A stretch of DNA of 64,000 bases, from contig JAHDVP010000001.1 in NCBI GenBank assembly GCA_023384575.1, forward strand, positions 249,128 through 313,127. Direction: 5' to 3'. The DNA is from Acidobacteriota bacterium. GTDB lineage: Bacteria; Acidobacteriota; Vicinamibacteria; Vicinamibacterales; JAFNAJ01. Below the pieces are notes generated by a model, which was given only the letters and a program-made list of their open reading frames with translations, did not search any database and was not told the DNA's origin. The position numbers and the translations under genes are program-made. Within the stretch, counting starts at the first letter, position 1; the number at the start of each line of letters is the position of its first letter. Below are positions 1 to 8,462 of the stretch, one piece after another.

Positions 1-1
1 C

Positions 2-2152
2 GGCGACCTGCTGCAGGATCTCATCGACGGTGTGGGGAACCGCGAGGCCCGGCGCTCCGCGATCGTCCGGCTGCACGAGGAGTACGACCGGGTCCTCGGC
101 TCGCCGACGGCCGCCGCACCACCGGTTCGCGCCGGCGTGCCATCGGGTCGCGCCAGCGCGCCACCCGACACGCACGCGGAGGCCAACGCGACCGGGCGCG
201 CGATACGCCAGCAACGCGTGGACCAGACCCCGGTGCGACCGCCGACCGCGCCGGGGATGGCGGCCGTACCCGACGCCGAGCGGACGCGCCGCCCGCTTCG
301 CGTGTCGCTCGATCGCCTCGACGGGCTCGTCCGCGAGGTGGGCGAACTGCTCGTCAGTCGATCGGGCATCGAGCAGCGGCTTCGTGGGCTCTCGGCCCAG
401 GCTGGGGAGATGGCGCTCGCCGTCGAGCGCCTCCACCGCATCGCGACACGCCTTGAAACCGAGTACGAGGTGATGACGCTCGGCGGCAACCTGGACCGTC
501 GGTTCGGCCGCCACGGTGGTGACCACTCGCGCCCGGTCTCCGCGCACGACTTCGACGAGCTCGAGCTCGATCGCTACACCGACTTCCACCTGATCACACG
601 CGAGCTCATCGAGACTTCGACCGACCTCAGCACCATCGGCCGCCACGTGACCGACGCGGTCGCCGAACTCGACGGACGGTTCGACGGCCTCGGGCAGATC
701 GCGGCAACGCTGCAGGACGACCTGATGGCGGTCCGTCTGGTCCCGCTCGCCACGATCGCGGGACGCCTCGAGCGGACCGTTCGCCGCGCCGCCGAGCAGC
801 AGGGCAAGCGCGTGGACTTCGTCCTGAAGGGGGGGGAGCACACGATCGACACGGGGGTCATCGACCAGATCGTCGACGCGCTGCTCCATCTGCTTCGCAA
901 CGCCGTCGATCACGGCATCGAGCCACCGGACGTGCGCGAGGCGAAGGGACGTCCGCCGCAGGGCCGCGTCACGGTGGCCGCGTCACGCCACGGCAGCCAG
1001 ATCGTCATCCGCGTCGAGGACGATGGTACGGGGATCGATTACGCGCGCCTCCGCGAGCGCGCGATTGAAGGCGGCTTCATGTCGGCCGCCGCCGCGGCGT
1101 CGAACCAGGCGCTCGAAGCCCTGATGTTCCTGCCCGGCTTCTCGACGAGGACGAGGGTGAGCGAGATCTCCGGGCGCGGCATCGGACTCGATGTCGTTCA
1201 GACCAGCGTCAGGGCACTCGATGGCCGGGTCGGCGTGGAGTCGGCGGCGGGCGGCGGCACCATCTTCACCCTGCGGCTGCCACTGACGCTCGCCATCGTC
1301 CGCTCGCTGCTCGTGCGGGTGGACGAGCGGCTCTACGCCATCCCCCAGGCGTCGATCCGCGAAGTCCGCCGGATGGCGCGCCACGACGTCGACGCGCGCG
1401 ACTGCGTCGAGATCGGCGACGGCTCGTGCCGGCGGGTCTTCCTGGCCGACGTGCTCGGCCTGCCTCGCCACCCCCTGGCCGTGGCGGAGGGGGTGCCCGG
1501 CGGGTCGGCCGAAGCGGTCACGGTCCTCGCGATCGACGTGGATGGGGAGCCGGTGGCGCTCGTGGTGGATGGCTTCACCGACATGCGCGACCTGGTCGTC
1601 AAGCCGTTGCCGGCGCACGTGCGCCGCGTCGGCGGGATCGCCGGCGCCTCAGTGCTCGGCGACGGCCGCGTGGTGCTCATCCTCAACCCGGAGGACCTGC
1701 TGCGCCGGCCCGTGGCGGCACCTGCCGTGACGGTCACACCGGTCTCCGAGGCTGGCCGCCGCGTCGTCACCGTGCTCATCGTCGACGACTCGGTGAGTGT
1801 CCGGCGCGTCCTGGCTGGCGTCGTCGAAGGAGCGGGCTGGCGGTCGATCCAGGCGCGCGACGGTCTCGAGGCACTCGAGTACTTGCAGCGAGTGGACGAG
1901 CCGCCCGACCTCATCCTCCTCGACATCGAGATGCCCCGTCTCGATGGCTTCGAGCTGACGCAGGTGCTGCGCAGCCAGGACGCGTATCGCGACGTGCCGA
2001 TCGTGGTCATCTCGTCGCGGGCGAACGAGAAGCACCGCGAGCGGGCGGCTGCGCTTGGGGCGACCGAGTACCTCGTCAAGCCGTTCCTCGAGGACACTCT
2101 CCTGGCCGTGATGCGGCGTCTCACGATGGGCCGCGAGGGCGCCGCCGCCTGA
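2..2152 (+). CDS. CheA-type hybrid histidine kinase, 5' end outside window
   Basis: The frame is open to the left edge, so the gene starts before the window; the GTG at 32 is only an internal codon. In order it shows a CheA dimerisation helix pair (LDRLDGLVREVGELLVSRSG, from about nt 305), a CheA HATPase N box (LLRNAVDHGIEPPD, about nt 890), a CheW-like domain (about nt 1290-1720) and a C-terminal receiver with VDDS and LLDIEMPRLDG, the last Asp-bearing motif being the phospho-acceptor, and a conserved Lys in VKPF. The HPt domain with the phosphorylated His would lie upstream. CheA-CheW-REC fusions are typical of type IV pili or alternative chemosensory pathways; the output is not visible here. 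Confidence 0.9.
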   Translation, partial: GDLLQDLIDGVGNREARRSAIVRLHEEYDRVLGSPTAAAPPVRAGVPSGRASAPPDTHAEANATGRAIRQQRVDQTPVRPPTAPGMAAVPDAERTRRPLRVSLDRLDGLVREVGELLVSRSGIEQRLRGLSAQAGEMALAVERLHRIATRLETEYEVMTLGGNLDRRFGRHGGDHSRPVSAHDFDELELDRYTDFHLITRELIETSTDLSTIGRHVTDAVAELDGRFDGLGQIAATLQDDLMAVRLVPLATIAGRLERTVRRAAEQQGKRVDFVLKGGEHTIDTGVIDQIVDALLHLLRNAVDHGIEPPDVREAKGRPPQGRVTVAASRHGSQIVIRVEDDGTGIDYARLRERAIEGGFMSAAAAASNQALEALMFLPGFSTRTRVSEISGRGIGLDVVQTSVRALDGRVGVESAAGGGTIFTLRLPLTLAIVRSLLVRVDERLYAIPQASIREVRRMARHDVDARDCVEIGDGSCRRVFLADVLGLPRHPLAVAEGVPGGSAEAVTVLAIDVDGEPVALVVDGFTDMRDLVVKPLPAHVRRVGGIAGASVLGDGRVVLILNPEDLLRRPVAAPAVTVTPVSEAGRRVVTVLIVDDSVSVRRVLAGVVEGAGWRSIQARDGLEALEYLQRVDEPPDLILLDIEMPRLDGFELTQVLRSQDAYRDVPIVVISSRANEKHRERAAALGATEYLVKPFLEDTLLAVMRRLTMGREGAAA

Positions 2153-2188
2153 CCTGGGAGCAGACGAGGTCGTCAGTGACGAACGGGC

Positions 2189-2219
2189 GACCCGGCCGAA
2201 GACCGGGCCGCCCCGGGTC
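2189..2219. terminator. possible bidirectional terminator between convergent genes
   Basis: GACCCGG at 2189-2195 is the inverse complement of CCGGGTC at 2213-2219, with a GC-rich loop that can pair further. It lies between the converging kinase and anti-sigma genes. There is no T run on either side, so this is a weak call. Confidence 0.3.
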
Positions 2220-2248
2220 TCCGGCGCGTCGAGATTCGGAATGCCGCA

Positions 2249-2506
2249 TCAGCCGATACCCAGGCGCGCCCTGAGTCGGCGGCCGACACCGGCGTCGATC
2301 GGCCCCGCTGCCGCGACGTCCCGACACAGGACCGCCAGGAGATCGGAGTACTGCTGGCCGAAGCGCTCGCAAAGATCGCAGCCTCGCAGGTGGTCGTGGA
2401 TGCGGGCCACCATGGCTGGCGCGAGGTCCCCGTCGGCGTAGTCGCCGAGCGCGGCGAGGACCTCCGAGCAGCGCAGCCCGCCCACGTCACGTTCACCCGT
2501 CAGCAT
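2249..2506 (-). CDS. zinc-finger anti-sigma factor
   Basis: An 85-residue protein with the ZAS signature HLRGCDLC (H-x3-C-x2-C) after an upstream Cys (LRCSEVL), the zinc site of group IV anti-sigma factors. It has no membrane segment, so it is probably a soluble, redox- or zinc-sensitive partner of the ECF sigma encoded just upstream. ATG at 2506 was chosen over a longer reading because it overlaps the sigma stop by 14 bp, indicating translational coupling. Family role is established; the inducing signal is unknown. Confidence 0.8.
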   Translation of the reverse strand: MLTGERDVGGLRCSEVLAALGDYADGDLAPAMVARIHDHLRGCDLCERFGQQYSDLLAVLCRDVAAAGPIDAGVGRRLRARLGIG

Positions 2507-3083
2507 CGTGGTCTCCCTTCCGCACGGACGCGGCAAGCCGAAGCCTGGCCCGGTGGAGGCGACTCTTCATCGCGGCGACACCCAGGCCGAGCAGGGCCGC
2601 GACCTCTTCGCCGGAATAGCCCTCGAGATCGCGAAGGGTGAGAATCTCCCGGTCGTCGGGCGCGAGGGACTCCAGCGCGGCCATGAGCCTGGCCCGGCGC
2701 TCGGCGGCCATCAGCGCCTGCTCGGGATCGGGCTGGCCCCAGCCGGCCAGGCGACCGAGGTCCTCGAGGGGCACCGGCTCGAGCGGTTCCCGGTCCCGGC
2801 GGGCCCTGGCGCGGAAGGCGGCGTGACGGGCGATCGTGAACAGCCAGGTGCGCACGCTCGACTCGCCGCGGAAACTCCCCGCCGACTGCAGAGCGGCCAG
2901 GAAGGTCTGCTGCAGGAGGTCCTCGGCCGCCTGGTGGTCGGCGGCCAGGGCCCTCGCGTAGCGAAAGATGCGCGCCTCGTGGCGCGTCACGAGCTGCGCG
3001 AAGGCCTCGCGGTCACCTGAAGCGGTGCACCCGAGCAACGCCTCGTCGCTCAGCGCGCCGAGCTCGAACGACGGGTCGGGCAC
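2493..3083 (-). CDS. ECF-type RNA polymerase sigma factor
   Basis: About 196 residues with sigma region 2 (DHQAAEDLLQQTFLAAL) and a helix-turn-helix region 4 (YSGEEVAALLGLGVAAMKSR). An upstream in-frame extension exists but is the shadow of the neighbouring membrane-protein gene. I place the start at the GTG at 3083, which overlaps the end of that gene by 34 bp. The gene sits between a DUF2892-type membrane protein and a ZAS anti-sigma factor, so the three are probably one transcript. Start position is uncertain by a few codons. Confidence 0.85.
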   Translation of the reverse strand: MPDPSFELGALSDEALLGCTASGDREAFAQLVTRHEARIFRYARALAADHQAAEDLLQQTFLAALQSAGSFRGESSVRTWLFTIARHAAFRARARRDREPLEPVPLEDLGRLAGWGQPDPEQALMAAERRARLMAALESLAPDDREILTLRDLEGYSGEEVAALLGLGVAAMKSRLHRARLRLAASVRKGDHDADG

Positions 3084-3268
3084 GTGGAGATCCCGAACAA
3101 CGAGTAGACGGGGCAGTTGCCGATGGCGCCGGTCAGCAGCGGCACCACCCCAAGGTACCCCCAGGCCGTCTGCGGTCCGATCTGAGTGATGGCCAACAGG
3201 CCGAGGCCCACCACGACGCGAACCGCACGTTCGATGGGATGTTCGTTGACGCCAAACACAGTCGCCAT
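3050..3268 (-). CDS. DUF2892 / YgaP-like small membrane protein
   Basis: A 72-residue protein with the pattern of the DUF2892 family: a short N-terminus (VNEHPIERAVRV), then two hydrophobic helices separated by GPQTAWGYLG and ending in CPVYSLFGISTC. In other proteins this domain follows a rhodanese domain; here it stands alone and lacks it. ATG at 3268 is preferred over an upstream Met because family members begin close to the VNE segment. It is first in a probable operon with the overlapping ECF sigma gene. Function unknown. Confidence 0.7.
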   Translation of the reverse strand: MATVFGVNEHPIERAVRVVVGLGLLAITQIGPQTAWGYLGVVPLLTGAIGNCPVYSLFGISTCPTRRSSSAR

Positions 3269-3374
3269 CCTCGGTCTCCCGAGCCGGCACAGGTCGCGGG
3301 CCCCACGCCCGGTCGCGCCGTGCTCCAGCTTCATAGAGTCCGGACAAGGAAAAAGGATTCCGCCGAATCCGGCC

Positions 3375-5744
3375 TCAGCCGGCGTCGGTCGACGAATCGG
3401 TGGCAGCGCGACCGGCCGAGTCGAGCACCTCGCGCACCTTCCTGGCCAGGTAGGCGGTGGAGATGGGCTTCTGGAGGAAATGGCTGCCCTCGGGGAGCAC
3501 GCCGTGCTGGTCGATGATGTCGGCCGTGTAGCCCGACATGTACAGCGTCAGGATCTCGGGACGACGGCTCGAGACGAGGCCCTGCAGCGCCCGCCCGCTC
3601 ATGTCGGGCAGGACCACGTCGGTCACGAGCAGGGCGATTGTCCCCTCGTGCGCATCGCACCATCGCAGCGCCTGGTCCGGGGTGGCCGACGGCAGCACGG
3701 TGTAGCCGAGTCGCTTGAGCAGCGTCGTCAGCAGGTCGAGCAGGGGAATGCTGTCCTCGACGAGCAGGATCGTCTCGCTCCCGCTGATGTCGCCGGAATC
3801 GACCTGCGCGGCAGTCCACCGCGGGTGGCCGGACGAGCGCGGCAGGTACAGCCGGAACGTGGTCCCGCGACCGGCCTCACTGTAGACGTTGATGAAGCCG
3901 GCATGCTGGCGAACGATGCCGTACACCGTCGGCAGGCCGAGCCCCGTACCGACGCCGGCCGGCTTGGTCGTGAAGAAGGGCTCGAAGATCCGGGCCTGGA
4001 TCTCAGGTGGCATGCCCACGCCAGAATCGCTGACGGCCAGCATGACGTGATCGCCGGGCGTGGCCTCCACGTGGAGCGCCGCGTACGCGTCGTCGACGAA
4101 CACGTTGTCGGTCTCGATGACGATACGACCGGTGCCGGCAATGGCGTCACGGGCGTTGACGACGAGGTTCGCCAGCACTTGATCGACCTGACCCGGGTCG
4201 ATGCGAATCGGCCACAGGTCCGGGGCAAGCGTCACCCGCAGGTCGATGCTCTCCCCGACCAGCCGCTCCAGCATCTTCCGGCTGCCCGCCACCCGCTCGT
4301 TGAGATCGAGCACCACGGGCTCGATCACCTGGCGACGTGCGAAGGCGAGCAATTGGCTGACGAGCGCCGCCGACCGCTCGGCCGCCTTCTTGATCTCCGC
4401 AAGATCGTCGTGGAGCTCCCCGGACCCGACGCGTTCCTGCGCGAGCTCGGCAAAGCCGATCACGATGCTCAGCATGTTGTTGAAGTCGTGGGCCACACCG
4501 CCGGCCAGGCGTCCGAGGGCCTCGAGCTTCTGCGACTGCCGCAGCTGGTCCTCGAGCGCGAGCTGCTCGGTGATGTCTTCCTTGACGGCGACGTAGTGCG
4601 TGATCGCACCGGACGCGTCTCGAATCGCCGAGACGGCCGCTCTCTCGATGAACCGCGTGCCGTCCTTTCTCTGATTGTGAAACAGCCCGCGCCACTCGCC
4701 GCCGGTCGTAATGGCGTTCCACAGGTCGGAATAGGTCTCGGGTGGGGTCTCGCCCGAGCTCAGGAGTCTCGGGTTCTGCCCCTTGACCTCCTCCAGCGAG
4801 TAGCCGGTGACCCGCGTGAAGTTCGGATTCACGTACTCGATGGCCCCTGTCGCGTCGGTGATCACGATCGAGACCGGGCTCTGCTCGATCGCCTGCGACA
4901 GGCTGCGCAGTGTCGCCTCGTCCCGGCGCCGCTGCGTGATGTCGGTGGCCAGCACGGCCTTGGCCGGCCTCCCCTGGAACCGCAGCATGTGAGAGGTGAT
5001 CTCGACGTCGATCACCTCACCGCGCTTGGTGACGTGCCGCCACACCCCGGAGCGCTCGAGCCCCTCTGGCCCTCGGGCGACGCTCTCGCGCAGCCTCGGC
5101 AGGTCCTCTTCGGGCCGGATGTCGGCGATCGTCATCGCGAGGAACTCTGCCCGGCTGTAGCCGTAGTGCGCGACGGCCATGTCGTTGACGGCGAGGAATT
5201 GGAGGCTCTCGAGGTCGTACACCCACATCGGCTGTGGATTCGCCTCGAAGAGGGCGCGGTACCGGGACTCGTTCTCCGCGAGCCGGTCCATGGCCTCTTT
5301 CAGCGCGTCCATCGCATGCCGGGTCTCGCTGACATCGGTCCAGGTGCCCACGATGGCGGCGCGATTCCGTCGGCCTGGCATCCGGCGGCGTTCGTCACGA
5401 ATCCAGACGTAGCTACCGTCGCGTCGCCTGAAGCGGTACTCGTCGACCAACTCCTCCTCGGCAGCGAGCCGCCGCTGCGCGGCCTCGAGTCGCGTGACGT
5501 CGTCGGGATGGAGATGCGCGAACCACCAGCCTGGCCGCAGAGCCTCCTCGACCGAGAAGCCCGTCAGGGCGGTGATGTTCTCGCTGACGTAGGTCGCCCT
5601 GACACTACCTTGCTCGAGTTCGAGCGCATACAGCACGACCCCGCTGCGGGCGATCAACTCGCCGAGAAGCTTCGCCGACGGTGAGAGCCGTTGACTGCCA
5701 TGTGCGGGCCGTCCACCGGCATCGTCTCGGCGTCGTTGGGGCAT
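3375..5744 (-). CDS. PAS-domain hybrid sensor histidine kinase with receiver
   Basis: 789 residues, with no signal peptide or obvious membrane helix, so probably cytoplasmic. Three PAS domains occupy roughly residues 20-390. They are followed by a HisKA H-box (GRLAGGVAHDFNNMLSIVIG, about 410-430), an HATPase domain with VNARDAI and GVGTGLGLPTVYG, and a C-terminal receiver (ILLVEDS, LLVTDVVLPDMSG with the phospho-acceptor Asp, QKPI). The GGVAHDFNN H-box is that of hybrid kinases with cis-regulating receivers. No response regulator gene is adjacent, so its target is unknown. Confidence 0.9.
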   Translation of the reverse strand: MPQRRRDDAGGRPAHGSQRLSPSAKLLGELIARSGVVLYALELEQGSVRATYVSENITALTGFSVEEALRPGWWFAHLHPDDVTRLEAAQRRLAAEEELVDEYRFRRRDGSYVWIRDERRRMPGRRNRAAIVGTWTDVSETRHAMDALKEAMDRLAENESRYRALFEANPQPMWVYDLESLQFLAVNDMAVAHYGYSRAEFLAMTIADIRPEEDLPRLRESVARGPEGLERSGVWRHVTKRGEVIDVEITSHMLRFQGRPAKAVLATDITQRRRDEATLRSLSQAIEQSPVSIVITDATGAIEYVNPNFTRVTGYSLEEVKGQNPRLLSSGETPPETYSDLWNAITTGGEWRGLFHNQRKDGTRFIERAAVSAIRDASGAITHYVAVKEDITEQLALEDQLRQSQKLEALGRLAGGVAHDFNNMLSIVIGFAELAQERVGSGELHDDLAEIKKAAERSAALVSQLLAFARRQVIEPVVLDLNERVAGSRKMLERLVGESIDLRVTLAPDLWPIRIDPGQVDQVLANLVVNARDAIAGTGRIVIETDNVFVDDAYAALHVEATPGDHVMLAVSDSGVGMPPEIQARIFEPFFTTKPAGVGTGLGLPTVYGIVRQHAGFINVYSEAGRGTTFRLYLPRSSGHPRWTAAQVDSGDISGSETILLVEDSIPLLDLLTTLLKRLGYTVLPSATPDQALRWCDAHEGTIALLVTDVVLPDMSGRALQGLVSSRRPEILTLYMSGYTADIIDQHGVLPEGSHFLQKPISTAYLARKVREVLDSAGRAATDSSTDAG

Positions 5745-5854
5745 GAACCTCCGTCGCGGGCGCGACTGACAGCACTCCCGTTCCGCGCACCGCGAAGGAC
5801 TTGAGCGGCTGGTGACCGGACCCCGGGGTCGAGGCCCAAAGGGACGAAGGGCCT

Positions 5855-5883
5855 ATGATGGCACGATCCTCCCGCATTGTCAG
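5855..5883 (-). promoter_or_regulatory. candidate sigma70-type promoter for the PAS kinase
   Basis: On the minus strand, CTGACA (5883-5878) is followed after 17 bp by CATCAT (5860-5855). It lies in the 218-bp gap between the microcompartment locus and the kinase start at 5744. I see nothing else in this gap. The -10 is a weak match. Confidence 0.3.
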
Positions 5884-5962
5884 GGTCAGCCGTAGAATCC
5901 GCGGCCTGCGGTGGCCGAACCGCGCGGAGTCGGGACCTGGACCTGCGGCCGGAGCCCGTAGG

Positions 5963-6229
5963 TCAGTGACCGACCGACTGACAGAAGCCGCAACGGTTGC
6001 AGCCGACGGCGGGCTCGATCAGGCAGGGGCTGCCTTCGTCGGGTGCCACGAGCGCGAGGGTGAGGTGGCTCGGGTGGGTGAGCCACGCGGGCCGCGCGAC
6101 ACCCGACGGCGTCGATCCGGCGGGCACGAGCGGTCTGGGCGCGGCATGGGGCAGAGCCACGCGGGGAGCTTGCCCGAGGCGCCGGGCAAGTGCCGACCTG
6201 ACGACGGCGCGGACCTGGTCTTCGTTCAT
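5963..6229 (-). CDS. small microcompartment-locus protein with C-terminal Cys cluster
   Basis: An 88-residue protein I cannot assign to a named family. Its first 19 residues (MNEDQVRAVVRSALARRLG) form an amphipathic helix of the kind used as N-terminal encapsulation peptides by microcompartment cargo. A Pro/Ala-rich linker follows. The C-terminus carries GCNRCGFCQSVGH, that is C-x2-C-x2-C with a nearby His and one earlier Cys, suggesting a metal or Fe-S site. The ATG overlaps the stop of the upstream pentamer gene (ATGA), so it is last in the shell-protein operon. Inference: a lumen-targeted metal or redox protein. Confidence 0.7.
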   Translation of the reverse strand: MNEDQVRAVVRSALARRLGQAPRVALPHAAPRPLVPAGSTPSGVARPAWLTHPSHLTLALVAPDEGSPCLIEPAVGCNRCGFCQSVGH

Positions 6230-6543
6230 GCCTCGGCCCTGGCTTGGCGCCGGTCTCGCGCCGGCCGAACGGTGGGGGCCTCGTCGATGGCATCGACGAT
6301 GCCGACAATCGCGGCGTCGACTGCGGCACCGGGCTGCCCGATGGCGGCGCCTGCCGATTTCCCTTCGAGTACGACCAGCACGCGTTCACCCACCCCGGCG
6401 CCAACGCCGTCGACGGCGAGCAGCGCCGGGCCGAGCTCCGCCCCGTCCGGCGCGACGGGCTGCACGAGCAGCAACTTCTTCGCCTCGAGCTCCGCGCTCT
6501 TCTTCGTCGACACGAGCGGGCCGACGACCCGGGCAATCTGCAT
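6226..6543 (-). CDS. BMC-P shell pentamer (EutN/CcmL family), copy 1
   Basis: 105 residues matching the pentameric vertex protein of microcompartments: an N-terminal strand (MQIARVVGPLVSTKKS), the LLLVQPV core strand, a GAGVGERVLVV turn and the C-terminal AAIVGIVDAID motif. ATG at 6543 is chosen because BMC-P proteins begin with this strand. It has a C-terminal basic tail (about 12 residues) not seen in the other two copies. It is one of three consecutive, diverged pentamer genes in the operon. Confidence 0.92.
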   Translation of the reverse strand: MQIARVVGPLVSTKKSAELEAKKLLLVQPVAPDGAELGPALLAVDGVGAGVGERVLVVLEGKSAGAAIGQPGAAVDAAIVGIVDAIDEAPTVRPARDRRQARAEA

Positions 6544-6579
6544 CACGCTCCTCGCAGAAGAACGACGCGCCGCCACACC

Positions 6580-6846
6580 TCACTCGACGTGCCAGTGATC
6601 GACGATGCCGACGATCGTGGCGTCGGTCGGCGTGACGCCGGGCCCGAACGGAAAGGCCGCCTCACTGCCGCGCACGTAGAACACGCGCTCGCCGACGCCG
6701 GCGCCCGCGGCGTCGGTGGCCACGAGCGGCTTACCGACGGCGCCGCCCGAGGCGGTCAGCGGCTGGACCAGCAGCAGGGTCCGATCGTCGAGGCCGGCGT
6801 TCTTGAGCGAACACACCACCGTACCGACGACGAGGGCCACCTGCAC
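6580..6846 (-). CDS. BMC-P shell pentamer (EutN/CcmL family), copy 2
   Basis: 88 residues with the complete BMC-P fold signature: MQVALVVGTVVCSLKN, LLLVQPL, GAGVGERVFYV and TIVGIVDHWHV. A Cys in the first strand (VVCS) and a slightly altered loop set it apart from copies 1 and 3. Its start lies 2 bp after the stop of copy 3, so the genes are co-transcribed and probably coupled. Expected to cap vertices of the shell, possibly in mixed stoichiometry with the other two. Confidence 0.92.
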   Translation of the reverse strand: MQVALVVGTVVCSLKNAGLDDRTLLLVQPLTASGGAVGKPLVATDAAGAGVGERVFYVRGSEAAFPFGPGVTPTDATIVGIVDHWHVE

Positions 6847-6848
6847 GT

Positions 6849-7124
6849 TCAGTCCCTGGCGGCCAGGCTGACGGTGTCGACGATGCCGACGATGGCGGCA
6901 TCGACCGGCCGGTCCTTCAGGCCGGTGGCCATGCGGGCCGAGCTGCCGCTGACGACGAGTACCGTCTCGCCGACTCCGGCCTCCACGGTGTCGACGGCGA
7001 CGAGATAGCCGCCGTCGATTTCACCGCCCGGGTCGACGGGTCGCACGAGGAGCAGCTTGTGCCCCTCGAGCTTCTCGTCCTTGCGCGTGGCGACGACCGT
7101 CCCGACGACCCTGGTCAGGAGCAT
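6849..7124 (-). CDS. BMC-P shell pentamer (EutN/CcmL family), copy 3
   Basis: 91 residues, a canonical BMC-P: MLLTRVVGTVVATRKDEKL, LLLVRPVD, EAGVGETVLVV and AAIVGIVDTV. Its ATG follows the TAG stop of the hexamer gene with no intervening base. Three pentamer paralogues per locus is a known trait of planctomycete-type microcompartments for fucose/rhamnose breakdown; whether this locus has that substrate is inference from the adjacent aldolase. Confidence 0.92.
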   Translation of the reverse strand: MLLTRVVGTVVATRKDEKLEGHKLLLVRPVDPGGEIDGGYLVAVDTVEAGVGETVLVVSGSSARMATGLKDRPVDAAIVGIVDTVSLAARD

Positions 7125-7412
7125 CTAGCCCTTCGCCGACTTGCCGATCGGCAGCACGTCCTCGAGGTCGCGGTGCGGCCGCGGGATGACGTGGACCGAC
7201 ACGAGCTCGCCGACGCGCCGCGCGGCCGCGGCTCCGGCGTCGGTGGCGGCCTTCACGGCCGCGACATCGCCGCGGACGATGGCCGTGACGTAGCCGGCGC
7301 CAATCTTCTCCCAGCCGACGAGGGTGACCTTCGCGGCCTTCACCATGGCATCGGCTGCCTCGATCATCGCGACGAGGCCCTTGGTCTCGACCATGCCCAA
7401 CGCTTCACCCAT
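7125..7412 (-). CDS. BMC-H shell hexamer protein
   Basis: 95 residues with the single Pfam BMC fold: [20 protein letters not shown] at the start, the pore-proximal [15 protein letters not shown] segment, [10 protein letters not shown] and the C-terminal SVHVIPRPH. It forms the facets of the polyhedral shell. ATG at 7412 (MGEALG) is preferred over an upstream ATG because hexamers start within a few residues of EALG. It is the only hexamer gene here, and no tandem-domain BMC-T gene is present. The 105-bp gap upstream separates it from the aldolase gene. Confidence 0.95.
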   Translation of the reverse strand: MGEALGMVETKGLVAMIEAADAMVKAAKVTLVGWEKIGAGYVTAIVRGDVAAVKAATDAGAAAARRVGELVSVHVIPRPHRDLEDVLPIGKSAKG

Positions 7413-7517
7413 GAGGTCCTCCACATCCAGCACTCACCGGGACCGACCTCGCCGGGCAGTCCCGCACCGCACGACCAGCGCCCCTCCGGGGAGCCGGGCC
7501 CAACACGCCATCATAGC

Positions 7518-8462
7518 CTAACGCAGCGACCGTACGGCCTCTTCGACGAGCGACGCCAGTTGCCGGTATGTTAGTCGAAACTCGACGTCGCCCGACGGGT
7601 CGACGTGTGGGGAGGGCCATCCGACCGGTCCTGCACGCCGCGCGTCGATCGGCTCTCCGGAGCCCGGAGGAGGCAGAGCGCCAGGTCCTGCCAGAACGCC
7701 GGCCGGGGGCGCGTCGACCAGCCGAACGCCAGCGGCGGCCGGGGCCTGCACGGCCTGGCACGTGGCCTCACCCGACACCGCCGCCGTCCCGGCGTCGTCG
7801 ATGCAGATCGGCGCGGGCGACGCGATGCCGTAGTTGCCGCGCAGTGCCTGCAGGCGCAGCACCTCGTCGCGAGAGAGCACCCGCTCGCGGCCGAGCAGCC
7901 TCGCCACCAGGCTGATCCGCGCGAAGTGCTCGATGGTCTCCATCTTGAAGTACGCCGAGAACAGGTCGCTGCCGGCCGCGAGCGCGCCGTGGTTGGCGAG
8001 CAGCAGGCCGTCGTGGGCCTTGATGTACTTCTGCACCGCCGCCGGCAGCTCGGCCGTCGAGGGGGTGCCGTAGTCGGCGATGGGAATGCTGCCGAGCGTC
8101 GTGATCACCTCGGCGAGCACCGCGCGGTCGAGCGGGATGCCCGCCACCGCGAACCCGGTGGCGAGCGGCGGGTGCGCGTGTACGACCGCGCCGACATCGG
8201 GGCGGGCATCGTACACGGCCAGGTGCATCAGCAGCTCCGACGACGCCTCGCGGTCGCCTGCGAGCTTCCGCCCGGAACGGTCGGTGACGACCATCATGTC
8301 GGGCGTCATGAAGCCCTTCGACACCCCCTTCGGCGTGGCCATCAGCCGGCCGTCGTCGAGGCGCACGCTGATGTTGCCGTCGTTCGACGCGACGTACCCG
8401 CGCGCGTACAGCCGCCGGCCGACTTCACCGATGTCGGCGCGCGCCTGCTCGTCGCGCGTCAC
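7518..8462 (-). CDS. class II aldolase (fuculose/rhamnulose-phosphate type) with C-terminal encapsulation-peptide-like tail
   Basis: About 314 residues. The first 215 form a class II aldolase/adducin domain: SNDGNISVR, the AVVHAHPP zinc-ligand pair, LANHGALAAG and the downstream His in TIEHFARI. Such enzymes cleave L-fuculose- or L-rhamnulose-1-phosphate to lactaldehyde and DHAP. A linker rich in Pro, Ala and Gly follows, and the last 20 or so residues (FRLTYRQLASLVEEAVRSL) form an amphipathic helix typical of encapsulation peptides. The GTG at 8462 overlaps the upstream stop (GTGA) and fits the family N-terminus. Placed next to the shell genes, it is the likely cargo enzyme. Confidence 0.88.
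   Translation of the reverse strand: MTRDEQARADIGEVGRRLYARGYVASNDGNISVRLDDGRLMATPKGVSKGFMTPDMMVVTDRSGRKLAGDREASSELLMHLAVYDARPDVGAVVHAHPPLATGFAVAGIPLDRAVLAEVITTLGSIPIADYGTPSTAELPAAVQKYIKAHDGLLLANHGALAAGSDLFSAYFKMETIEHFARISLVARLLGRERVLSRDEVLRLQALRGNYGIASPAPICIDDAGTAAVSGEATCQAVQAPAAAGVRLVDAPPAGVLAGPGALPPPGSGEPIDARRAGPVGWPSPHVDPSGDVEFRLTYRQLASLVEEAVRSLR

Noticed and set aside
2493..3347. 284-residue version of the sigma factor
   Set aside because: The first 90 residues are an out-of-frame reading of the DUF2892 gene; sigma region 2 begins just after 3083.
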